The position numbers were made by a program, and so were the translations under genes. Positions 1 through 5,949 of a stretch of DNA of 12,582 nucleotides are shown here, piece after piece. Source of the DNA: Caulobacteraceae bacterium (lineage in GTDB: Bacteria; Pseudomonadota; Alphaproteobacteria; Caulobacterales; Caulobacteraceae). The notes beneath the pieces were generated by a model, which did no database searches, was not told the origin of the DNA, and worked only from the letters and a program-made list of their open reading frames with translations. Within the stretch, counting starts at the first letter, position 1; each line of letters starts with the position of its first letter. The DNA is taken from contig SDZP01000064.1 of NCBI GenBank assembly GCA_004144935.1, positions 1 to 12,582 on the forward strand. Direction: 5' to 3'.

Positions 1-832
1 GACAGAAGGTGCTGATGGTGTCGCCCAGGAGAAGCCAGCGCCCGGGCGGGACCTCGAAGACATAGAGGTCCTGCATCGGCGTTCCGGCCTTCCAAAACAT
101 CTTGGTCGGGCTGGAGGCCTGAAAGACCTGCAGGGCGGGAGCGCCGGCCGCCCGCTCCTCGATCCGCATGAAGCGCAGGCTGAATTGTTGCCCCGGCCGC
201 ACGCCGTAGGTCCGCACGACCAGCAACGTGGCGTCAGGCCGGAGCGCCGCAACGGTCTTCACGCGATTGAGGAGTGTCCATTCCTTCGGCCAAGGGCGCG
301 CCTTGGACAGCGGCGCGCCTGTCTTGGGATTTCCGAAAACCGCCCGATAGCTGAGGGAGTCTTGTGCAGCGAGGTCCAGCCCCGGCATGGCGTGGGTGGT
401 CGGCGCTCCGGGAAGATAGCGTCGGACAACCTGGCCCTGAGGCGCCGGCGACCCGAAGCTATCGCCGAGGTATTTGACGAGCGTCGCCTGCGGCGCATCC
501 TTCAGCCGGGCTTCTTCGGCCAGCGGCGGTCGGACCGCCGACCAGCCGCGTACCAACATGCAGGTCTCAATATTCGCCTGAATCTGATGGCTGTCATAAT
601 GCAGCTGGATCACACCGGGCAGCAGACCGCGATCGTACGGCGTTCCGTTATCGACGCCGATCATCTTGCGCGCCTCGCCGTCGCAGAACCGCATATCTCC
701 TTCATGGAGTGCGACGGTTGCACCTTCGCGGTGGAAATAGATGAATCCGGGAGCGGCCGTCCCGGTCTGTGCTGCGGCCGGCAGGGCGATCAACGCCGCA
801 GCCAGACCGAGGCCCAAGCATGTTCTAAGCAT
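1..832 (-). CDS. Secreted protein of unknown function, C-terminus beyond the left edge
   Basis: I read 277 residues of an open frame that leaves the window at position 1. The ATG at 832 is preceded by GGGAG at a 6-nt spacing, which supports this start. Residues 1-21 form a signal peptide (LRT, then a hydrophobic run ending LPAAA before Gln22), so the protein is exported. The mature part has Cys50 and Cys91, which could form a disulphide, and near the visible end a VPPGRW segment of the kind seen in beta-rich envelope proteins. I do not recognise a family. It lies 24 nt downstream of the CysQ-type gene on the same strand, so it may be co-transcribed, but its own good ribosome site makes it independent in translation. 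Its base composition is visibly less GC-rich than the neighbours (541-600 is 50% G+C, against about 72% in 1501-1560), which suggests weaker adaptation or later arrival. Confidence 0.75.
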   Translation of the reverse strand, partial: MLRTCLGLGLAAALIALPAAAQTGTAAPGFIYFHREGATVALHEGDMRFCDGEARKMIGVDNGTPYDRGLLPGVIQLHYDSHQIQANIETCMLVRGWSAVRPPLAEEARLKDAPQATLVKYLGDSFGSPAPQGQVVRRYLPGAPTTHAMPGLDLAAQDSLSYRAVFGNPKTGAPLSKARPWPKEWTLLNRVKTVAALRPDATLLVVRTYGVRPGQQFSLRFMRIEERAAGAPALQVFQASSPTKMFWKAGTPMQDLYVFEVPPGRWLLLGDTISTFC

Positions 833-856
833 AAAATACTCCCGACCGCCGCGTCC

Positions 857-1627
857 CTAACCGCCCCGCGCCACGAACCAGCCGTTCCTGAACTGCTGGT
901 CGGCCTTGCCATAGAGGAAGGGCGTTCCCTCCGGGGTCAGCACCGTGCCGCCGGCGTCCTGCAGCACGGCCTGGGCGGCGGCGATGTCCCACTCGCTGGT
1001 CGGGCCGTGGCGGGGATAGATGTCGGCGCTGCCCTCGGCGATGCGGCAGAGCTTGACCGAGCTGTCCATGGCAAGGGTGGTGTCGAAGCCGTAGGTCTCG
1101 GCCAGCTTGCGGGTGGCGTCCTCCTTCATGGTGTGGCTGATCAGGGCGACCGCCTGGCCCTGCGGCCAGGGCCGCACGCGGCAGGCCTGGGCCGGCGCGC
1201 CGTTCAACCGCTTCAGGGCCCCGGTGGGCGAGGTGAACCAGGTCTCGCCACTGGCCGGCGAACAGACGGCGCCGGCGACCGGATGGCGGTCCTGGACCAG
1301 GCCGATGTTGACCGTCCAGCTGGGGTCGCCGCGGACGAAGGCCTTGGTGCCGTCGACCGGGTCGACCAGGAAGAAGCGCGGGCCGATCTCGTCCGGCGTG
1401 CCGTATTCGCTAGCGTGCTCCTCGCCGATCACCGGGATGTCCGGGAAATGCTGGGCCAGCAGGCGGGTGATCAGGATCTCGCCCTGGCGGTCGGCCTCGG
1501 TGACCGGGCTGTCGTCGGCCTTGGAATCGACCGTCAGGGCCGTGCGCCAGAGCGGCAGGATCAGCCGGCCGGCCTCCTCGACGATGTCGGCCAGGATCGC
1601 GCCGATATTGTCCGGATCACTGCTCAC
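857..1627 (-). CDS. cysQ: 3'(2'),5'-bisphosphate nucleotidase, CysQ type (inositol monophosphatase superfamily)
   Basis: The 256-residue product has the full Mg2+-dependent phosphatase signature: Glu69-Glu70 in IGEEH, the DPVDGT metal site at 89-94 followed by KAF, and WDIAAAQ at 213-219 with AGG just after. The SADIYPRHGPTSEWD stretch is typical of the CysQ branch, which cleaves 3'-phosphoadenosine 5'-phosphate made during sulphate assimilation and other PAPS-dependent reactions in the cytoplasm. A generic inositol-phosphatase role is possible but less likely. The frame stays open upstream to 1822, but that part only shadows the preceding gene. I chose the GTG at 1627 because it overlaps that gene's TGA as GTGA and gives the normal family length, which implies translational coupling. 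No adjacent sulphate genes are visible. Confidence 0.88.
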   Translation of the reverse strand: MSSDPDNIGAILADIVEEAGRLILPLWRTALTVDSKADDSPVTEADRQGEILITRLLAQHFPDIPVIGEEHASEYGTPDEIGPRFFLVDPVDGTKAFVRGDPSWTVNIGLVQDRHPVAGAVCSPASGETWFTSPTGALKRLNGAPAQACRVRPWPQGQAVALISHTMKEDATRKLAETYGFDTTLAMDSSVKLCRIAEGSADIYPRHGPTSEWDIAAAQAVLQDAGGTVLTPEGTPFLYGKADQQFRNGWFVARGG

Positions 1628-1815
1628 TCGAACTCTCCATCGTCCACCACATGCAGTCGCACCACCCGCGTATCGAGGGCCTGTTTGCCGGCCTGTTCGA
1701 AATCCACGGTCACCCGATGGCCGATGCAGGACTGCACCTGGCCCAGTCCCCAGTCCGGCTGGCCCGGGTGTCGCACCAGGGCGCCGGGCTCGAGGAAGGG
1801 ATCGCTGAGCGCCAT
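1624..1815 (-). CDS. DUF3553 small protein (63 residues)
   Basis: The protein reads FLEPGALVRHPGQPDWGLGQVQ, then GHRVTVDFEQAGK and DTRVV, which I recognise as the DUF3553 pattern of small alphaproteobacterial proteins. The pattern of a charged basic strand, WGxGxV turn and VxVxFE strand suggests a small beta-barrel of Tudor/KOW type. The function is unknown. It is intact and within the normal family length. The ATG at 1815 has no clear Shine-Dalgarno sequence, but a good promoter places transcription start almost at the ATG, so the mRNA is probably leaderless. Its stop overlaps the GTG of the CysQ-type gene, so the two form a coupled unit. The stop of the LysR gene lies only 33 nt upstream, and the promoter -35 overlaps it. 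Confidence 0.85.
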   Translation of the reverse strand: MALSDPFLEPGALVRHPGQPDWGLGQVQSCIGHRVTVDFEQAGKQALDTRVVRLHVVDDGEFE

Positions 1816-1823
1816 GCGACAAG

Positions 1824-1852
1824 GCTCTAGCGGGTCACGGGCGGTTTGTCAG
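1824..1852 (-). promoter_or_regulatory. Predicted housekeeping promoter of the DUF3553-cysQ unit
   Basis: On the minus strand CTGACA (1852-1847) is followed after 17 nt by TAGAGC (1829-1824) inside CCGCTAGAGC, close to the Caulobacter sigma-73 form. The ATG at 1815 is 8 nt after the -10, so a leaderless transcript is expected. The -35 overlaps the TGA of the upstream LysR gene. Prediction from sequence only. Confidence 0.55.
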
Positions 1853-2745
1853 GCTTCCCGCAGATAGGCGTTCACACCCTCGACCAGGGCGTCGAACACC
1901 AGCCGCATGCGGCGCAGGCCCTTGAGGTCCTCATGCATGACCACCCAGGTGTCGAGCGGATAGCGGAAGCTGTTGTCGAGCAGGTGGACGAGGTCCGCGT
2001 GCCGGCGGCCCAGCGCCACCTGGCAGACGCCGAACCCGACCCCGGCCCGGATCGCCGCCAATTGGGCCAGGTCGTTGTCGGTCCGGAAGGTGAAATCGCC
2101 CTTGCCGACCACCAGCCCGCCCTCGGCCAGCCGCTCGACGAACGGCGGCGCGTGCTCGAAGCCGATCATCGGCAGGCCGCGCAGAGCCTCGACGGTGGAC
2201 GGCAGGCCATGGCGCGCGATCAGCCGGCGATGGGCGAACAGGCCAAGCGGGATGGCCCCGATATATTTCGCCAGCAGCGCCTCCTGCCGGGGCGGGGCCA
2301 TGCGCACGGCGATGTCGGGCTCCCGGCGCAGCAGGTCCTCGTTGCGGTTGCCGACGCCCAGCTCCAGGACGATGCCGGGATGGCGGTCCTGGAAGTCGGC
2401 GAGGATGGCGGGCAGCACCTCGACGGCGACGATCTCGCTGGCGGTGATCCGCACCGTGCCGGACTCGGCCCCCGCCTCGGCGCTGGCCGCGCGGGTGAAG
2501 GCGGCCGCCGCCGAGGCCATGGCCCTGGCATGCTCGCCCAGCAGCACGGCCGCCGGCGTCGGGGTCAGGCCCGACGGCGAACGGGTGAACAGGGCGGCGC
2601 CGACGCTCTGCTCCAGCGCCTCGATGCGGCGGCGGACGGTGGGTTGGGCGACGGACAGGGCGCGGGCGGCGCCGGACAGGCTGCCGGTCTCCAGCACGGC
2701 CAGGAAGGCGCGCTGGCCTTCCCAGTCAGGTTCGGGCGAGCTCAT
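1849..2745 (-). CDS. LysR-family transcriptional regulator
   Basis: At 298 residues this is a normal-length LysR protein. Residues about 8-66 form the winged helix-turn-helix (FLAVLETGSLSGAARALSVAQPTVRRRIEALE, then LFTRSPSGLTPTPA), and the rest is a periplasmic-binding-protein-like effector domain starting at VRITASEIVAVEVLPAIL. It probably binds DNA as a tetramer and responds to an unknown small molecule. The gene is transcribed away from the SDR oxidoreductase gene across an 84-nt gap, the classic arrangement in which a LysR regulator controls its divergent neighbour and itself. The ATG at 2745 has no Shine-Dalgarno sequence, but a promoter -10 ends 7 nt before it, consistent with a leaderless mRNA. 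Nothing in the sequence reveals the inducer. Confidence 0.92.
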   Translation of the reverse strand: MSSPEPDWEGQRAFLAVLETGSLSGAARALSVAQPTVRRRIEALEQSVGAALFTRSPSGLTPTPAAVLLGEHARAMASAAAAFTRAASAEAGAESGTVRITASEIVAVEVLPAILADFQDRHPGIVLELGVGNRNEDLLRREPDIAVRMAPPRQEALLAKYIGAIPLGLFAHRRLIARHGLPSTVEALRGLPMIGFEHAPPFVERLAEGGLVVGKGDFTFRTDNDLAQLAAIRAGVGFGVCQVALGRRHADLVHLLDNSFRYPLDTWVVMHEDLKGLRRMRLVFDALVEGVNAYLREA

Positions 2746-2752
2746 ACATTTC

Positions 2753-2780
2753 AGACTAGCGGATCATCCAGCTTCGGCAA
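2753..2780 (-). promoter_or_regulatory. Predicted promoter of the LysR gene, with a small palindrome in the spacer
   Basis: On the minus strand TTGCCG (2780-2775), a 16-nt spacer and TAGTCT (2758-2753, within CCGCTAGTCT) form a good housekeeping promoter; the ATG is 7 nt past the -10. The spacer contains GGATCATCC (2761-2769), a near-perfect palindrome that could be part of an operator for autorepression, though this is a guess. Confidence 0.5.
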
Positions 2781-2829
2781 TTCTTTTCCAGTCGGCTCCG
2801 GCGCATCTTCAGCGGCGAAGGAGAACGAC

Positions 2830-3813
2830 ATGACCCAGTCCCGCACCGCCCTGATCCTCGGCGCCACCGGCGGCATCGGCGGCGAGACCGCCGACGCCCT
2901 GGCCCGCCACGGCTGGCATATCCGCGCCCTGGCCCGCGACCCGGCGGCCGGCGCACGCGGCCGGCCGGAATTCGACTGGCGGGCGGGCGACGCGCTCGAC
3001 GCCCGGGCGGTCGGCGCCGCGGCCGAAGGCGTCTCGCTGATCGTCCATGCCGTCAACCCGCCCGGCTACAGGGGCTGGAAGCGGCTGGTGCTGCCGATGC
3101 TGGAGAGCAGCCTGGCCGCCGCCCGGGCCAGCGGCGCGCGGCTTCTGCTGCCGGGGACCATCTACAACTTCGGACCGGACGCCTTTCCGCTGCTCGGCGA
3201 GGAGTCGCCGCAAACCCCCGCCACCCGCAAGGGCGCTATTCGGGTGGCGATGGAGGCGCGGCTGGAGGAAGCGGCGCGGCAAGGGGTGCGCACCCTGATC
3301 CTGCGGGCCGGCGACTATTTCGGCCCGCGCCCCGGCAATGGCTGGTTCAGCCAGGGGCTGGTGACGCCGGGCAAGCCGGTGACCGCCATCATGTCGCCGG
3401 GCCGGGCCGGCGTCGGCCATGCCTGGGCCTACCTGCCGGACGTGGCCGAGACCTTCGCCCGGCTGGCCGGGCGCGAACAGGAGCTTGGCCCGTTCGCCCG
3501 CTTCCACTTCGCCGGCCACTGGGACGCCACCGGAACCGAGATCGTCGACGCCATCCGCCGCGCCGTCGGCGACCCGGCCATCCCGGTCAGGCCCCTGCCC
3601 TGGTCGCTGCTGCCGCTGGCGGCGCCGTTCAACGAGACGATGCGCGAGCTGCTCGAGATGCGCGGCTTCTGGCGGGCGCCGGTGGCGCTGGACAACGCCC
3701 GGCTGGCGCATTTCCTGGGATCGGAGCCGCATACGCCGCTGGACGAGGCGGTGCGTCAGACGCTGATCGGGCTGGACTGCCTGCCCCGGCCGTCCATGGC
3801 CCTGGCCGCTTGA
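2830..3813 (+). CDS. NAD(P)-binding atypical SDR-family oxidoreductase/epimerase-like protein
   Basis: The 327-residue protein opens with a Rossmann fold: ALILGATGGIGG (residues 7-18) is the glycine-rich dinucleotide motif, followed by ALARD at the end of beta-2 and LIVHAVNPP near beta-4. The segment LLLPGTIYNFGPD matches extended SDR proteins. The usual YxxxK catalytic pair is not evident: where it is expected I read RKGAIRVAMEARLE, so it belongs with the atypical SDRs and may bind a dinucleotide without classical dehydrogenase chemistry. The ATG at 2830 has AAGGAG about 7 nt upstream, which decides the start; the frame open upstream to 1846 is antisense to the LysR gene. It is divergent from that LysR gene and likely regulated by it. 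The substrate is unknown. Confidence 0.85.
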   Translation: MTQSRTALILGATGGIGGETADALARHGWHIRALARDPAAGARGRPEFDWRAGDALDARAVGAAAEGVSLIVHAVNPPGYRGWKRLVLPMLESSLAAARASGARLLLPGTIYNFGPDAFPLLGEESPQTPATRKGAIRVAMEARLEEAARQGVRTLILRAGDYFGPRPGNGWFSQGLVTPGKPVTAIMSPGRAGVGHAWAYLPDVAETFARLAGREQELGPFARFHFAGHWDATGTEIVDAIRRAVGDPAIPVRPLPWSLLPLAAPFNETMRELLEMRGFWRAPVALDNARLAHFLGSEPHTPLDEAVRQTLIGLDCLPRPSMALAA

Positions 3814-3830
3814 GTCTCCCCCTTCCGACC

Positions 3831-3902
3831 GTCCTGACGAAAGTCAGGACCCACGGGACGGGGCGCCGGCGCTGGCGGGTGGGTCCTGACTTTCGTCAGG
3901 AC
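3831..3902. repeat. REP-like nested palindrome, 24-nt perfect inverted arms
   Basis: Arms 3831-3854 and 3879-3902 are perfect reverse complements (24 of 24) around a 24-nt GC-rich loop. Each arm is itself a hairpin, GTCCTGAC-GAAA-GTCAGGAC, followed by CCAC on the inner side. The element can therefore fold as one long stem or as two small hairpins. It lies 17 nt after the SDR stop and 17 nt before the chpT -35, so it may end SDR transcription and insulate chpT. It shares its design with the element at 6666-6813. Confidence 0.9.
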
Positions 3903-3919
3903 AATCGGGGAGGGTTGCG

Positions 3920-3949
3920 TTGGCGACGGCGCCAAATCACCGCTAGACT
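3920..3949 (+). promoter_or_regulatory. Predicted chpT promoter with a GANTC site in the -10
   Basis: TTGGCG (3920-3925), an 18-nt spacer and TAGACT (3944-3949, within CCGCTAGACT) resemble the Caulobacter housekeeping promoter. The ATG of chpT begins 7 nt later and has no Shine-Dalgarno sequence, so a leaderless mRNA is likely. GACTC (3946-3950) overlapping the -10 is a CcrM methylation site. TTGGCG-acgg-CGCCAA (3920-3935) is a small inverted repeat overlapping the -35. Confidence 0.55.
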
Positions 3950-3956
3950 CCGCGCC

Positions 3957-4634
3957 ATGACTGACGCCGCCGAGACCCTCGCCCAAGCTGAAACCCCCGC
4001 CCCGGTCGCCGACCCGGTCGACCTCGCCGCCCAACTGGCGGCCCGGCTCTGTCACGACTTCATCAGCCCGGCCAGCGCCATCGTCTCCGGCCTCGACCTG
4101 CTCGACGACCCGACCGCCCAGGACATGCGCGAGGACGCCATGGCCCTGATCGCCCAGAGTGCCCGCAAGCTGGCCGACCTGCTGGCCTTCTGCCGGGCGG
4201 CGTTCGGCTCGGCCTCGACGGTGGAGGTGTTCGACTCCCGCGACCTGGAGACCCTGGCCCAGTCGGTGTTCGGCCATATGAAGGCCAGCCTGGTCTGGGA
4301 GGTGGCGCCGGCCAGCCTCAACAAGCCGGCGGCGCGCACCCTGCTCAACCTCTGCCAGATCGCCGGCACGGCCCTGCCGACCGGCGGCGTGGTGACGGCC
4401 CGGGTGGTCGAGGCCGGCGGCCGCACCGCCCTCAGCCTGGAAGGGGCCGGCCCGCGCATCCGCCTGAAGCCGGAAGTGGCCGGCGGCCTGCTCGGCAAGC
4501 CCAAGGGCGACGCCATGGGCGGCGCCTGGATCCAGGCCTTCTACGTCCACAGCCTGGTGGCCCAGGCCGGCGGGCAGGTGGCGGTCGAGGCGGGGGACGA
4601 GAAGGTGACCCTGGCGGCCTGGGTGCCGGCCTGA
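3957..4634 (+). CDS. chpT: ChpT histidine phosphotransferase
   Basis: This 225-residue cytoplasmic protein matches Caulobacter ChpT along its length. ChpT passes phosphate from the hybrid kinase CckA to the cell-cycle regulator CtrA and to CpdR. The phosphorylated His33 sits in AARLCHDFISPASAIVSG on the first long helix; the helical-hairpin dimerisation part continues through SARKLADLLAFCRAAFG (about residues 67-83), and the C-terminal degenerate ATPase-like domain ends in AGGQVAVEAGDEKVTLAAWVPA. The ATG at 3957 is preferred over the upstream in-frame start at 3810 because it gives His33 and the normal length, and because the longer form would translate the palindromic repeat. Upstream are a housekeeping-type promoter and a GANTC site. 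The cluster continues after 58 nt with a response regulator and a CheR-like gene. Confidence 0.95.
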   Translation: MTDAAETLAQAETPAPVADPVDLAAQLAARLCHDFISPASAIVSGLDLLDDPTAQDMREDAMALIAQSARKLADLLAFCRAAFGSASTVEVFDSRDLETLAQSVFGHMKASLVWEVAPASLNKPAARTLLNLCQIAGTALPTGGVVTARVVEAGGRTALSLEGAGPRIRLKPEVAGGLLGKPKGDAMGGAWIQAFYVHSLVAQAGGQVAVEAGDEKVTLAAWVPA

Positions 4635-4639
4635 AAATC

Positions 4640-4664
4640 TTAACGGCCCTCACCCTCTCTTAAC
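4640..4664 (+). promoter_or_regulatory. Paired TTAAC motifs, possible CtrA half-sites
   Basis: Two CTTAAC motifs (TTAAC at 4640-4644 and 4660-4664) lie exactly 20 bp apart, two helical turns, in the 58-nt gap before the response regulator. The classical CtrA box has a 7-nt gap between its TTAA parts, which this pair does not have, so only half-site binding can be proposed. I do not see a convincing -10/-35 pair beside them. Confidence 0.3.
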
Positions 4665-4692
4665 CGACACGGCCCACAACGGTCGCTTCAAG

Positions 4693-5076
4693 ATGGAGCG
4701 TTCCGAAGCCGTGAAGACCTGTCTCGTCGTCGATGACAGCCGGGTGATCCGCAAGGTGGCCCGCCGCATCCTGGAGGATATCGGCTTCGAGATCGCCGAA
4801 GCCGCCGACGGGATGGAGGCGCTCGCCTGGTGCCGCGCGGCCATGCCGGACGCCATCCTGCTGGACTGGAACATGCCGGTCATGAACGGCATCGACTTCC
4901 TGCGGTTGCTGCGGGCCGAGCCCGGCGGCGAGGCCCCGCGGGTGGTGTTCTGCAGCGTTGAGACCGAGCCGGACCGCATCCGCGAGGCCCTCGACGCCGG
5001 GGCCTGCGAATACATCATGAAGCCCTTCGACGGCGACATCATCGGGGCGAAGTTCGCCGAGGCGGGACTGGTATGA
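4693..5076 (+). CDS. Single-domain CheY-like response regulator
   Basis: The 127-residue protein is one receiver domain with no output domain. Asp14-Asp15 (VVDDS) bind Mg2+, Asp58 (LLDWNMPVMNG) is the phosphate acceptor, Ser88 (VFCSVE) is the switch residue and Lys110 (YIMKPFD) is the conserved lysine. It must act through protein contacts. It follows chpT by 58 nt and overlaps the CheR-like gene as ATGA, so it could receive phosphate from ChpT or from a separate chemosensory kinase; the sequence does not decide. The ATG at 4693 lacks a Shine-Dalgarno sequence. The GTG at 4711, with GGAG 12 nt upstream, would start the protein right at KTCLVVDDS (121 residues), as most receiver proteins do, and may be the true start. 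Confidence 0.9.
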   Translation: MERSEAVKTCLVVDDSRVIRKVARRILEDIGFEIAEAADGMEALAWCRAAMPDAILLDWNMPVMNGIDFLRLLRAEPGGEAPRVVFCSVETEPDRIREALDAGACEYIMKPFDGDIIGAKFAEAGLV

Positions 5077-5903
5077 GCCCGCAGGACATCGAGCTGTTCG
5101 TCGCCCTGGCCCGCGCCCGCGCGGGCTTGAAGATCGACCCCGCCAAGACCTACCTGCTGGAAAGCCGCCTGGGGCCGCTGGCCCGACGGGAGAACTTCGC
5201 CGGCATTTCCGAAATGGCGGCCGCCCTGCGCGCCCTGCGCGAGGAAAAGCTGATCTGGGCCGTGGTCGAGGCCCTGGCCCAGGGCGAGACCGGCTTCTTC
5301 CGCGATCGCACGCCGTTCACGACCTTCAGGCGCGAACTGTTGCCGACCCTGGCGCGGCTGCGCGGGGGCGAGCCGATCCGGGTGTGGAGCTGCGCCTGCG
5401 GCGCCGGCCAGGAGGCCTACAGCCTGGCGATGATCGCCGAGGATGCCGAGGGCCTGCCGCCCGGGACCCAGGTCGAGATCTATGGCTCGGACATCTCCGA
5501 ACGCTCGCTGGAGAAGGCCCAGGCCGGGCTCTACACCCAGTTCGAGGTCCAGCGCGGCCTGCCGATCCGCCAGCTGCTGGCCCATTTCGAGAAGGTCGAG
5601 GACAACTGGCGGCTGACCCCGCGCATCCGTCAGCGGGTGCGCTGGCGGCGGGTCAACCTGATCTCCGACCTGACCATCATGGGCCGTTTCGACGTCATCT
5701 TCTGCCGCAATGTGCTGAGCCTGATGGACGCGCCCTACCGCCGCCGGGTGCTGGAGAGCGTCGCCGCCCTGCTGCCGCCCGACGGCCTGCTGATCCTCGG
5801 CGAGGGCGAGACCGCCGAAAGCATCACCGACGCCTTCCGGCCGGTGACCGGCCGGCCGGGACTGTACGTGCGCAATCCGGCCTACCGCGCCGCGGCGGCT
5901 TGA
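5073..5903 (+). CDS. cheR: CheR-family S-adenosylmethionine-dependent methyltransferase
   Basis: The 276-residue protein has the two CheR parts: a small N-terminal helical domain and a Rossmann-type methyltransferase domain. Visible motifs are GETGFFRD (71-78), the SAM-binding loop SCACGAGQEAYS (106-117), YGSDIS with the acidic ribose ligand (137-142), and FDVIFCRNVL (206-215). Such enzymes methylate glutamates of chemoreceptors. No receptor, CheB, CheA or CheW gene is in view, so the target could be an unlinked receptor or something other than chemotaxis. Its ATG overlaps the stop of the response regulator (ATGA), indicating translational coupling and a shared pathway. Length and motifs are normal; no extra TPR or PAS domain is fused. 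Confidence 0.92.
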   Translation: MSPQDIELFVALARARAGLKIDPAKTYLLESRLGPLARRENFAGISEMAAALRALREEKLIWAVVEALAQGETGFFRDRTPFTTFRRELLPTLARLRGGEPIRVWSCACGAGQEAYSLAMIAEDAEGLPPGTQVEIYGSDISERSLEKAQAGLYTQFEVQRGLPIRQLLAHFEKVEDNWRLTPRIRQRVRWRRVNLISDLTIMGRFDVIFCRNVLSLMDAPYRRRVLESVAALLPPDGLLILGEGETAESITDAFRPVTGRPGLYVRNPAYRAAAA

Positions 5904-5925
5904 CGGGCCGCGTCGATTGAGGCGC

Positions 5926-5942
5926 CCTCCCGGTTGGGAGGA
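5926..5942 (+). promoter_or_regulatory. Hairpin that pairs the whole Shine-Dalgarno sequence of the next gene
   Basis: CCTCCC (5926-5931), a GGTT loop and GGGAGG (5936-5941) form a perfect 6-bp stem. The right arm is the ribosome-binding site of the gene starting at 5950, so translation of that gene would need the hairpin to open, for example by heat, by another factor, or by ribosomes ending at the cheR stop 22 nt upstream. Confidence 0.5.
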
Positions 5943-5949
5943 CTTCATC

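Noticed and set aside
1628..1822. An N-terminal extension of the CysQ-type protein up to 1822
   Set aside because: The extension is Arg/Gly/Pro-rich, overlaps the DUF3553 gene in another frame, and would exceed the normal family length.
185..1867. A 560-residue plus-strand open frame
   Set aside because: It is antisense to the secreted protein, cysQ and DUF3553 genes, which explain this region.
3810..3956. A longer ChpT starting at 3810
   Set aside because: It would translate the palindromic repeat and the promoter; the shorter form places the active histidine at residue 33 as in Caulobacter.
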